Source of the DNA: Heterobilharzia americana
Taxonomy: Eukaryota > Platyhelminthes > Trematoda > Strigeidida > Schistosomatidae
NCBI GenBank assembly: GCA_944470555.2
Contig: OX104130.1
Location: 68,143,160-68,207,159 of the forward strand
Direction of reading: 5' to 3'
DNA: 64,000 bases
Shown here: piece by piece, positions 1 to 9,260 of the stretch
Numbering within the stretch: the stretch's first letter is position 1
Layout: each line of letters opens with the position of its first letter
The notes under the pieces: model-generated
Told to the model about the DNA's origin: nothing
The model's input: the letters and a program-made list of their open reading frames with translations, nothing else
Databases searched by the model: none
Program-made: the position numbers and the translations under genes

Positions 1-574
1 GAAAAGAAAAGCAAAGAGGTAGAATAGAGGAACTAGTAGTCTTAGCAACAATACTTTTTTGTAGACAATTCTAAAGCTAAAGCAATGCTCAGCATAAAGG
101 CTTCCAGAAAAGAAAGCATCAAAGGTACAAAAGTCTTTTAGTGCCAATGATGCAAGATAACCTTAACGATCGCAGAACTTTCTATACTATGTCACTGAAA
201 TTATATAGTATATACATGATGTTCCCACACCAAGTGTTAGTAAGGCTATGTAGACGATGGTGATGAACATAACTTGCTTCAGTTGATCGTATTTTGTAAG
301 CATCAAGAAGGATGGATGACTCTAAAGTGCTACGCATTCAATCTGTCATAACCAGATGAATATCATGGTGTCAAAATAAATGGTCTAAATTGGCACTTTA
401 CGCTTGAACTATATAAAAATTGATTTTATTTCCAATACTCCTACGAGCACTCACATAACAAATCACGAAAAATGAACTTTTCAAATGGTTATGAATACTG
501 AATACGGAATTTTAATGTAACAACAGGTTTCTGATGATCGTGTAAAAGTAAACTACACTACTCTACGCCTGTGA

Positions 575-1020
575 AACCTGGCCTCTTCGAGCTGGGAAAT
601 GTGTGACGACTCTGTGTGTTCGACCATCGTTGTCGCCGTAGGATTGCTAGTATCTGGTGGTAACACTATGTAAGTGACTTTGAAGTAAAACACAGCGTGT
701 GCCTGGGCATGGTGGAGATTGTCATCCAATAAGTGAAGTCATCTGGAGAAACCGGCTTCGGTGGCTTGGACATATGTTACACTTATCGTCGCAACGGCTT
801 CCATGCCGTTCATCGTTTGCTAGCCCTAGGACTAGATGGAAGAAGCGGAGGGAAGGTCAGAGTATGACGTGGGATGGAAGATAATTGTAACGTGTTAGCA
901 TCTGTTAGTGCATCAAGAGTCCCTTGGTGCGGTCCCAACGACAACGCAACTCAGTGGCTCGAGACGTTATCTGATATGACTCAGAATCGAAAGTGGTGGC
1001 AGTCATGCTATAACTTCCTC
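575..1020 (+). mobile_element. RTE-clade LINE, C-terminal fragment (family 2)
   Basis: Reading the plus strand in shifting frames gives the tail end of an RTE-type reverse transcriptase polyprotein. A piece around 690-884 contains LRWLGHMLHLSSQRLP and RTRWKKRREGQSMTW. A piece around 910-1005 contains VPWCGPNDNATQWLETLSD. The motif order (RLRWLGH, then QRLP, then WKKRRGGQ, then ATQWLETLSDM) is the usual C-terminus of flatworm RTE elements. At least two frame changes and stops separate the pieces, so it is dead. The family name rests on recalled motif knowledge, not on a search. Confidence 0.7.
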
Positions 1021-2752
1021 CTATCTTCTGCTTCAGAAAAGTAATGAATGTTTTGTTTTGAGTGTATCTCCATGGACTGCTCTTCTAATCATTCTATTCT
1101 TACTGTGTTTCATGGTAGGGGAACACTTAGTCAGCAGTTTCTTCGTCTAGAAGCAAAAGAGTTCGCTAACTAGAAGTTTTACCTGATTTTTGAAGGGACT
1201 ATATAAAAAGCAACTAGGTTTGAGCAGTCTACAACACATTTCTGCCGAATCTAAGCCTCATTAGAAATCTATGTATAAGTCAAATATCGTGTATAAAAAC
1301 GAATATGAAACTCACTTCACACGGTGTCCAACAACCAGGGCATAGTTTGTACTTTTCAAGTATTACCTTCTCTGATTCCTCTTCTTCTCTCATTCGGGAT
1401 AATAAGGCTTCATTATCTACTGACAACGTTGTGCTTGTACTCTCCATATTTTCTGACAAACAAAAATTTATTCATTAGTTGTAACTGTATGTTGACTAAA
1501 AAGAACACAATCTAGTTATTTAGAGTACTGGAGAGATGATTTCTTTAAAAAAAAAATCCAAGAATATTTATTTCACTACTCAGTAACTGTATGCAGAGGA
1601 ATGTGTACTAGACTTCCGAACAGACGATAATATATTATGCAGTAAGCCATTCAAAAGCACAAGCGCAAAAGCGGACTAAAACTGACAAATTACAGACAAG
1701 TAAATATGCAACTTAGTTATTTCTGATTGAGGTAATTCAACTCGACTGGAATTATATGAGCGTTTAGACTTTGTTTCCTTATGACTAATGGTTGCAATGA
1801 AAACACTTGGTTTGTTTTCTCAGGGTATTACTGAGAAGAAAAGATATTAGTGTTTAACTCACATGGTTAAAATGCACTGAATTTAGGCAAACAACTTATG
1901 TAGTCAACGTAACTTTAAAGGTGACCCTAGCAAGGAATAAAGTAGGCAATCAGGTTGGTTTATTTCGGCTGAAAAGGAAGATTTTCATAAAATGTTGGAA
2001 TCTAATGAGTTATATTTCAATTGCTGTTAGGTTGGCCTATTGAGTTATTCTGTATTCGTGAATTAATGGTGACTTGCAGACATGTAAGCATCTACGTACA
2101 TGATTAATCGACTGTAAATAATCCTGGTATCAAATGTTAGAAGTCAATCGGGGAGAAGCTGTTGATCAGTGGTTAGTACTGAGGATTAACGAATAGACTG
2201 ATACATCCTCTAAATCCAGTGGTGACCAATTACTGTCATCTTTCAATGCATCTCAAAGATTAGTCTACATACAGAAGAGCAATCTAGGTTAAGGAACCAA
2301 TACAGTTTCACAAGACAACAAAAAGGTTACACAGATATAGGGATTTCTGAAATTTCAGCATACATTTTTAGCGAACATTATTGCATATATTGGGCGCCGA
2401 GCAAAGCGTTGACATTAAATATACGTTAAATTTGTGTAAGACAGCCTGTTTGATAGGAAATAATTCCAACGAGCTTATTTTTACGTTTATCTGAGGAAGC
2501 TCAGACCAGATTTCCATGTAAAATGTTGAGAGTATTTTATTTCAAACACTCATGTGACTTACACAAATATAGCCCATACTTCATAAATTTTGAGCTTACA
2601 TGGTGTAAAGGTAATGACTGATACAGGGAGTACTATTCTCACTTAGATTTTCCGCAGTTAGTAAGATAACTAAATGAAACGAACAATGGTTAGGTGAATT
2701 AAGCACTTGGCTAGGAAGTACTGAATCAAGAAAAGACGAATTCACTTCTATC
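1021..2752. other. AT-rich stretch, no gene recognised
   Basis: Only short, compositionally unremarkable open frames occur on either strand. I see no domain motif, tandem repeat or clear splice-bounded exon here. Confidence 0.5.
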
Positions 2753-2893
2753 TAACTATCTGAAATGTCGGTGGTTTGACAGGCTTTTGCTATTAATACT
2801 GGGTGATGATTGAAGGTGAAATGAAAATTAGGACAGGAGGTGGCTGGTTGGTTCGAATTCACTTACGTTGGAATTTCATAATCACCTCTGAAG
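2753..2893 (+). repeat. Foldback repeat family A, copy 1 (right arm degraded)
   Basis: The left arm (2753-2833) runs from TAACTATCTGAAATG through GGGTGATGATTGAAGG to TGAAATGAAAAT and matches the arms of the complete copy at 8708-8933. It is followed by a T-arm/B-box-like GGTTCGAATTC (about 2850-2860). The expected right arm is reduced to a weak match near 2871-2885. Confidence 0.65.
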
Positions 2894-3640
2894 CAAAAAT
2901 AGATGCGATTTACACCTTAGTCTACAGACCCGTTTTCACTATTTGAAATAATTAAACTGGGGAAGTATTTCAAGTGTTAAAGTAGCCTTAATTGCCTCAC
3001 CAGTACTACATTACTAAAATCATAAACGGTGATGCAAAAGATGAGGATCACAGACTAGTACATAAACCTGTCCTGGGTTAGGCTACATCAAATAATCCCT
3101 TTAGTTATGACCTCCAATAAATCTCTATGTAAACACAGCAGATTTAGTACCATCAAGATGTTACTCGGGCGTACAAAACAGCTGATTTATAAATGTGATT
3201 AGAAATTAGGGTCGTTTTCATGTCTTGTGTCATCATTAGATGATCCATCGCAAATATAGCTTGATAAATAATAGAGTTGAGTATGAAACTTTAAGCAAGA
3301 AAGCTCTATGGCAATACAATCACTAGTTATGGGTTTAAAAATATTAGGACAAAGAAAAGCGAACATGACAGTTGAACAACGATGTACAATCAAACTGCAG
3401 AATTGATAATAGCCAGTTTGAACCGCTCAGTGAGTTGAAAGCCAGTCTCGGAACGAAGTTCTCTCAACTGTGACAACCTTTAGCTGTAAGCTAACTACAT
3501 AGTTCAATAACCTAGAGGTTATTCAGTCGTTTGAGAGAAAATTACGTTGCTAAAAGTTGACACTGACTAAATCACTGCAAAATGTTTACTCAGTCGTTAA
3601 GTGATTTAAGTAAACTAGGCGATACACAATTAGTTGCATT
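2894..3640. other. AT-rich stretch, no gene recognised
   Basis: No coding signature, tandem repeat or recognised mobile-element motif was seen. A 64-codon open frame on the minus strand (3199-3393) has no recognisable motif. Confidence 0.45.
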
Positions 3641-3822
3641 CTGCTTGTTGGCTAGCAGTGGGGTCCAGGATGCGTGCATTTCTTCTTATTTGGGACTCAT
3701 CAGATGGATGTACTCACAACCAAGTGAGTGATACTGTTCCCACTGAGACTAGAACCCAGTGCCCATCGCTTCAAACCCCACTGATGCCCGACAGTCACCT
3801 CTTCTGCACAATTAGTATAGGA
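3641..3822 (-). mobile_element. Hammerhead-bearing tRNA-derived SINE (Sm-alpha-like), copy 1
   Basis: Read on the minus strand, this copy has a tRNA-like part with a B-box-like GGGTTCTAGTCTC near 3760-3775. A conserved spacer beginning AGTGGGAACAGT follows, and then a hammerhead domain (3650-3715). The same order recurs at 41.0, 50.9, 54.2 and 55.8 kb. Schistosome genomes are known to carry Sm-alpha retroposons with active hammerheads. I assign it to that group by architecture and motif, without a database comparison. Confidence 0.75.
3650..3715 (-). ncRNA. Hammerhead ribozyme motif, core intact
   Basis: On the minus strand the conserved boxes occur in order: CTGATGAG (3703-3696), GAAA (3682-3679) and a GCATC cleavage triplet context (3673-3669), followed by CTGGACC. 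Helix III is the tiny ATGC-AC-GCAT hairpin typical of schistosome hammerheads. Helix II (GTCC against AGAA) has mismatches, and the base pair of helix I next to the core is lost. Cleavage would fall between 3669 and 3668. The catalytic boxes are intact but helix II is weakened, so activity is uncertain. Confidence 0.75.
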
Positions 3823-5384
3823 GAATAATATGTCTGTACACTGAAATCATTTGTGTAAACAAAATAACAAACATAAAATAAACTTACCATTTAAACTAGA
3901 CCTTATCAATTTAATTTTACAAGGTTCTACACCATGATAAGTTTTAAACACATAGGACAAAAGCTTAATTCACATCGAGGACATCGTCCAAGGTTTTCTG
4001 AATCCAAAATAACCGGATGTTCACATTGTTGCCTAGGACAGGCGACCACATCTCGCATAAAGTCTAAGCCTCGTTTTAAACCAAACTTTCATATCTCTCA
4101 TATACATCTTCAGGTAAGATATGCCGAACCTTGACAAGGAAAAGGGAGTATAGACAAAAAAATTAAAGCTACACGGATAGATTTTCCGAACTAAATTATT
4201 TTATTGTTTTACTAATTAAACGAAATAAAGTGTGAATGTTGTTGTTCTACTCTACGAACTAATCATATATGTTCGCGCATAGATTTTGAATATTAGGAAA
4301 CTAATGTTTAACCTGGAAGTCTAAGTGTATTTACATAGGTCAAACAAACGGTCAAGATAACACTTCCAGTCTTTGGGGTAAACCGATCAAATGAGCACCA
4401 CTGACAAGCATAGCAACAAAACGGTTCAACTATCCCCTGGTGTTTAAATCCCCTGGATCCAGTTAGTAAGCACTACTTATTTTTGTGACTAGTATACTAC
4501 TGTTTCTTCTGGAAAACGCATGAGGATGGTATCTTCAAAAATGCGTCAGTTAAAGGATTGGCCACAATCAAACAGCTCTGAAAAGGTAGTGCCTATTGGG
4601 TTCTATGTGGGAAGCAGTCTAGACAGTATTTGCTGAGGAATCCCACCCAACGACGAAACTGTTACCAAGTGACCTCTGATTCCCAAATGATGGTGGTTGG
4701 ACAGAACTGCATCTTCTTTCTTCTCTTTCCCTCGTCCCTTTTCTCTCCACAGTAATTGCGCTCGTTAAACCAGAAATCAAATGAAAGTAATTACCAGCTG
4801 CATGCACTGGATTACATTTTTAGACCGATGTTATCTTTGACAGAGGGACAGATTACATCTATCTCTCTTCCCGAGTAATGAAACTCACCAACCACAAACA
4901 GGCGCACGTAGTAGAGGCTCCGAGTTCAAACTTATTCTATGAAGGCTAGTTATAACACCTAACAGCCCAAACTTTATAAGTTCATCAAATTTAGAACCTG
5001 TGACTCAAAAATCGATAGTTAATGGCTGAAACTAACTAGTCACTACTAGTTCCTGTCCCCTATACTATTCAATAATATGAAGGATAAAACTTATGCTAAG
5101 GAGTATATAAAAAAAAAGTAGAGCAATAGTTGAATCTTATTTAAGCTCTGGATTCATTTGTTAAAATGCAAATCAATCAGAAATGCCATAAAGATCAAAA
5201 TAATGCAATATTCAAGTTTATAGGAAGCTAGTAATATGTGGATATATCATGTTCACGTTACCTTTGTACTCGGTAATGATCAGTTAGAAATGTAGGGTAT
5301 CCATCATATAACATAACGACCAGTCAGGTCTTCTACTTTCAGTCATCACAGGTGTAAGCAAAGCAATCCACCCACCAATCTATC
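3823..5384. other. AT-rich stretch, no gene recognised
   Basis: Open frames of 62-66 codons occur (for example 3934-4134 plus and 4619-4807 minus), but none shows a domain, a homologous motif or supportive splice context. No tandem repeat was seen. Confidence 0.4.
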
Positions 5385-5745
5385 GAACTACGGTTGCATC
5401 ATAAGTGTCTTCGTGGCGTTGCTCGCAAATGGTGGAATAAACGTGTGAGCAATGTTGAGGTTCAGCGAAAGGTACTAGGCAAGTCGATTGATGGAGATGT
5501 GAACCTTCATCGACTGAGGTGATTTGGACATCTGTTACGCATGCCGATCCACCGCCTACCTCAACGTGCAATGCCGGAGGAAGTTGGGAGAGGGTTCAGG
5601 ATGGCTAGACCAAGACCTGGCGGCAATCGATGGAGTCTCTTACTACTTGCTTGAGTCGTATTGGGAAGCGTAAACCGCCTGGTTGGGGTCCTCGAGACGA
5701 AAGGAATCAGTAGTTGAGGACTCTAGATGGCGCACATATATCCAC
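5385..5745 (+). mobile_element. RTE-clade LINE, C-terminal fragment (family 2)
   Basis: Plus-strand frames read RCLRGVARKWWNKRVSNVEV, then VNLHRLR, an in-frame TGA where W is expected, and FGHLLRMPIHRLPQRAMP. A glycine/arginine-rich piece and a degraded LETKG end follow. This is the same C-terminal module as at 575-1020, from a different part of the family. Stops and frame changes show it is a fossil, with both ends truncated. Confidence 0.75.
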
Positions 5746-6206
5746 TTTTCGACGTCTTCTAAAGCTTGAATATTCGCACTGACTGTAATCATCAAATTGT
5801 TTGTTCTTTTACACAACTTTATCTACTATGATATCACTTTTTCTATCCAACTGTTCTTAGTGTACCACTACTGTGAAGCGTGGCAACTTGAAGCGATGCT
5901 CTTATGTACGGGGTTCTTCGTTGATTTTGTCTGTCTATCTATCTGTATCTCAGACAGTCTGATTAGTTAATAATCATACAGTTGCTGCCTTCAGTTTTAT
6001 TGCAAACTATAATGTAAGTATTATATAGTTACACTATGACGCAAACTAATCCAGATTGGAAATGTTGATATCTACGTGTGGAATTCAATCACATCCAATG
6101 TTGAATGTACTAGGAAGCAGCAATAATCCCCTTCATAAGAATACATACATTCGCACAATTAAATTTACCATTTTTGAGCTGCTTTTTTTATTATAAAAGA
6201 AATATA
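5746..6206. other. AT-rich stretch, nothing recognised
   Basis: No open frame with recognisable motifs. A short CTAT-rich run occurs near 5930-5950. Confidence 0.5.
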
Positions 6207-6333
6207 TTTATACTAGGTGATGACTGAAGGTGAGATGAAAATATGGACCGCGACTGGATTTTCATCTCACGTTCAATCATCACCCAGTATAAATACTAGT
6301 CTGCCAAACTACGGCTACCTCAAATAGTCAAAT
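6207..6333. repeat. Foldback repeat family A, copy 2 (core deleted)
   Basis: The left arm has GGTGATGACTGAAGGTGAG and the right arm has the complementary TTCAATCATCACCCAGTAT. They are separated by only about ten bases (near 6241-6260), so the tRNA-like core seen in other copies is missing. The right arm continues with CTGCCAAACTACGGCTACC and AAATAGTCA, matching the outer arms of the 8.7 kb copy. It directly abuts the inverted repeat at 6337. Confidence 0.75.
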
Positions 6334-6379
6334 GATAATGAAATATATTTGTAAAATCCCAATGAAGTAGAAAAGTAAA

Positions 6380-6424
6380 TTGCTGACGTTTCGCAACTTC
6401 ATGGAAATCGCTTCTTCAGACAAT
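6380..6424 (-). ncRNA. Penelope-type hammerhead ribozyme motif, left arm
   Basis: On the minus strand CTGAAGA (6419-6413) is followed by helix II, GCGATTTC against GAAGTTGC with loop CAT. This gives eight pairs allowing G-U. GAAA (6392-6389), C and GTC (6387-6385) come next. Helix I can form from ATTGT against AGCAAT with one bulged G. All core boxes (CUGANGA, GAAA, NUH) are present, and helix III is minimal as in PLE hammerheads, which are reported to work best as dimers. Confidence 0.65.
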
Positions 6425-6499
6425 AAAACCTGTACAAGTTATCGATTCTTTAAATAGCAAAATGTGACGAATAAGATAATCAATAACTTGTACAGGTTT

Positions 6500-6546
6500 T
6501 ATTGTCTGAAGAAGCGATTTCTATGAAGTCACGAAACGTCAGCAAT
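6500..6546 (+). ncRNA. Penelope-type hammerhead ribozyme motif, right arm
   Basis: CTGAAGA lies at 6506-6512, helix II is GCGATTTC against GAAGTCAC with loop TAT (one mismatch), GAAA lies at 6533-6536 and GTC at 6538-6540, where cleavage would follow. Helix I again uses ATTGT and AGCAAT. It is the mirror of the left-arm motif and slightly less stable in helix II. Confidence 0.65.
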
Positions 6547-6588
6547 TTACTTTTCTACTTCATTGGGATTTTACAAATATATTTCATT

Positions 6589-7540
6589 TATAATCCATTT
6601 ACCTTATGCTCAACATATTCAACTCTACCAAGTCAGATTTTGATCCTGAAGTTTACAAAAGTATTGCTTTTTTATGCCATGATCCACCCTTCATATTCTT
6701 TTCATCACTGATTGCTTTAAGTTAACTTGAGTGAGTTCATTTCCCCCTATTTGTGAAGGATCATATAATCCACAGATCCATATACAAGTGTTGTGTATTA
6801 CCGTCGTCTTTTATAGGACAGCAGGAGCAAGCATTAAAGATTTTTTTCCTTCTTAATTCACAACATACAAATGAAGAGGTTTGTAACTGCATTAACCTAA
6901 CAACGGGTATGTACTACTAATCACCAAACTAGGAACAAAAATACCTATCCACTGTTTTCTGTCACACATGTACATTTACGCTAGACCATAGATTTTATGA
7001 AGTAGAAATAAGACATTATTGACTGCACCTGAACCGAATTACTCATAGTTGCGAACAAGAATGCAACAGCCCTTTACAAAAGAAGATTAAATGAAACTCT
7101 ATATGCATCGACGATTATCTTTGCATGCAATCCAGATTTGTAGGGGGTAACACACTGAACAATACAAAGTACGAGTGCACAATAAACATCGAACTTAGAA
7201 ATACGAGGTAAAGTTTGTATTTGTTTAAGTCACAGTGTATTTGAAATAAAATAATTTCGACATTGTTTCGTACGGAAGTCTGGTCCGAGCTTTTTCAGGG
7301 AAATCATCAACAATTAAAACATAAAAATTGATATAAATGAATTCAAAGACGTGTATTTAACCTCCTTGTCCAACCCTCTTTTTATAGTCATTGTCTTTCT
7401 AGAATATGATAACTAATCAATCAGTGTCAAATTGTATGTCTCTTGTTGTATGCCTAGTGTGTGTTGTTACTCATCATTCTCCTTGATTGTAAATAGGAGA
7501 CATAAAAGTTCGTATAACAGTCATTCGGTAATTTTATAAC
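6589..7540. other. AT-rich stretch, no gene recognised
   Basis: No domain-bearing frame or tandem repeat was seen between the inverted-repeat element and the next foldback copy. Confidence 0.45.
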
Positions 7541-7620
7541 CCGTTGATCGCTGGTTCGAATCCCACCGCGGTCCAAATTTTCATTCCATCTTCAATCATC
7601 ACCTGGTATCAGTTTTATAA
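7541..7620 (+). repeat. Foldback repeat family A, copy 3 (3' half)
   Basis: This piece begins inside the tRNA-like core, with a T-arm-like CGCTGGTTCGAATCCCACC. It continues through the joint GGTCCAAATTTTCATT into the right arm, ATCTTCAATCATCACCTGG. The 5' half is absent, consistent with 5' truncation. Confidence 0.6.
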
Positions 7621-7904
7621 TACAATAGGGTATATGAGGTGGATGTGTATGTCACTTCAGTTGGTGTATGTGACTGAATAGTATTCACGAACGTTTCATT
7701 GATTTATCGGGAAACAGAGGAGATGAATGGTAATAATGACGGAGATGACGATAATGATAACAATGAATCAAATCATTCCATATTGTATGTTGTTGTAGAT
7801 GATGCAGAGATAATGAAGATGAGACTGGTGTTGAAGGTAACTAGTAGAGTCACTCTTCCTACTTACCAACAAGTCCCAAGAGGCAATGAACTATAATCTA
7901 TCTC

Positions 7905-8510
7905 GTCTGTTCAAACTATCTGTATTTACTCATATACGTAGGGCTTTGACTGTCAATGTCTTTTGGTATGACGGAAAACCTTTTTGTAGAACCTTGGTTC
8001 CGTCTAAGTCAATTTTGTGGCCGATTTCTATGGGGATGTAGAGTGATTTCCGATTTGTTTTCTAGCTTCCTAACCTCTGCTGAGGTTTTCGGAATCTAGT
8101 TTAGGCATACTCTATGCTCATTCACTCTTACATTTACTTGCTTAGCTGTCGCCCACACATATACTGCGTTAGAATCTGCGCATTTGGCTTTATAAGCGCA
8201 GGTCTGTTGATTTTCTTTCGGTACTACATCTTTAACTTGCATACAGCTAGAGCGTAGGGTATTTGTTGCATGAAAGTAAACTCTTATGTCATGTTTGTTG
8301 AGAATCCTTTTCATTTCTTCCGATATCTCCTTATGATATGGGATTATTATTGTGTTTACCCATTTCTTCGGAGAGAGCTTCAGTGCATCCTTAATTTCGT
8401 CTAGAAAAAATCATTTTATGAAATCTTTGGGATAGTTATTTGCTTCCACTGTACGGTAAAACTGACTTTATCCTCTTATGTTGTAAGAAGACGCTTAGCG
8501 TCGCTGATCA
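7905..8510 (-). mobile_element. Penelope-like element, 3' fragment with degraded GIY-YIG endonuclease
   Basis: An open minus-strand frame (8096-8314) reads MKRILNKHDIRVYF at its start, then NTLRSSCMQVKD, then a cysteine-bearing CAYKAKCADSNAVYVW stretch and a VRVNEH end. This is the connector plus GIY-YIG domain of PLEs, where the usual motif is VY.I.C..C...YIG.T followed by R..EH. Here YIGET is replaced by YVWAT. Further minus-strand frames upstream (8320-8400) and downstream (IGHKIDLDGTKVLQ, about 8010-7960) extend the match. The catalytic reverse transcriptase is missing. Confidence 0.7.
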
Positions 8511-8707
8511 GATTTTGTGCGACTATTAGTTTAGTGGTCAAAGGATGAGTAGACAGATAATTTAAGTGCCTGTAAGAATGTGTTGATTTTCTAAAATTCT
8601 TTTATCTTCCATTTATTGTACTGCTGTCTTTCAGCCATGCAATCTATAAAGACTAATATTATACTCGCATTAACTCAATATGAAATATTATCATAAAATT
8701 ATCTTTT

Positions 8708-8933
8708 TGACTATCTGAGATAGCCGTGGTTCGGCAGACTAGTATTTATATTGGGTGATGATTGAAGGTGAAATGAAAATTTGGACCCCAGCTGGATTGG
8801 AACCAGCGAAAACCGGGTTTCTGGCCCGATGATCTACCAACTAAGCTACGGCCGTGGTTCACATTTTCATTTCACTTTCATCATCACCCAGTATAAATAA
8901 TAGTCTGCCAAACTACGACTGTCTCAGATAGTC
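8708..8933 (-). repeat. Foldback repeat family A, copy 4 (complete)
   Basis: Arms of about 75-80 bp begin with TGACTATCTGAGA on both ends (left arm from 8708, right arm to 8933 in inverted orientation). They include GGCAGACTA and GGGTGATGA and end at GAAATGAAAAT. Between them (8783-8861, minus strand) is a tRNA-like sequence. It has an A-box-like TAGCTTAGTTGG, an anticodon-like stem TCGGG/CCCGG with loop CCAGAAA, a T arm GCTGG/CCAGC with loop TTCCAAT, and an acceptor-like pairing near the arm junction. This is the reference copy for the family. Confidence 0.8.
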
Positions 8934-9077
8934 AAATGATAATCAATGTGATGCTCCCCCTCTCTAATTCAATTACATTTCGATTGGGATGAGAAGCCCT
9001 GACCACGCAGCCAGTGTAAATACGATGAAGCGGCAGTAAGGCTTCATGAATTCACGCAGTAGTCGGGCAAAACCTCT

Positions 9078-9220
9078 GGTGATTGAAATGAAAATCTGGT
9101 CAGCAGTAGGACTTTGTAGCTGAGTTGGTAGAGCATCGGGCCGGAAACCCGGTCGTCGCTGCTTCGAGTCCGGCCACAGTCCATATTTTTTCATTTTATC
9201 TTCAATCATCAGTCCGTATC
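9078..9220 (+). repeat. Foldback repeat family A, copy 5 (plus-strand tRNA-like core)
   Basis: The left arm is shortened (GGTGATTGAAATGAAAAT) and the right arm is TTTTCATTTTATCTTCAATC. The core (9109-9182) folds as a tRNA: acceptor GGACT with AGTCC, D arm around GAGTTGGTAGAGC, anticodon stem TCGGG/CCCGG with loop CCGGAAA, and a T-arm TTCGAGTCC. No serine-type long variable arm is present, so a functional tRNA gene is unlikely. Confidence 0.7.
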
Positions 9221-9260
9221 ATTATTATAGGAGTAAAACTTGGGAACTGTGGTAGATTTT

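Larger units (their letters stand above)
6337..6588. mobile_element. Young inverted-repeat element with two Penelope-type hammerhead motifs
   Basis: The left arm (6337-6447) and right arm (6478-6588) are 111 bp each and, compared by eye, differ at four positions. The spacer is 30 bp. Each arm carries a motif of the form CTGAAGA, 8-bp helix, GAAAC, GTC, reading inward-to-outward from the centre. That motif is known from the terminal repeats of Penelope-like retroelements. No protein is encoded, and the open frame across the right arm is fortuitous. I read it as a non-autonomous inverted dimer of a PLE terminal repeat; a MITE of unknown origin is the alternative. Confidence 0.7.

Noticed and set aside
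6502..6711. 69-codon plus-strand frame
   Set aside because: Starts inside the right arm of the inverted repeat; no protein features.
7699..7896. Asp/Asn-rich 65-codon frame
   Set aside because: Low-complexity GATAAT-type sequence without splice or homology support.
8783..9182. Two tRNA-like sequences with serine-like anticodon positions
   Set aside because: No long variable arm, non-canonical base at the U33 position, and both sit inside foldback repeats, so treated as repeat cores rather than tRNA genes.
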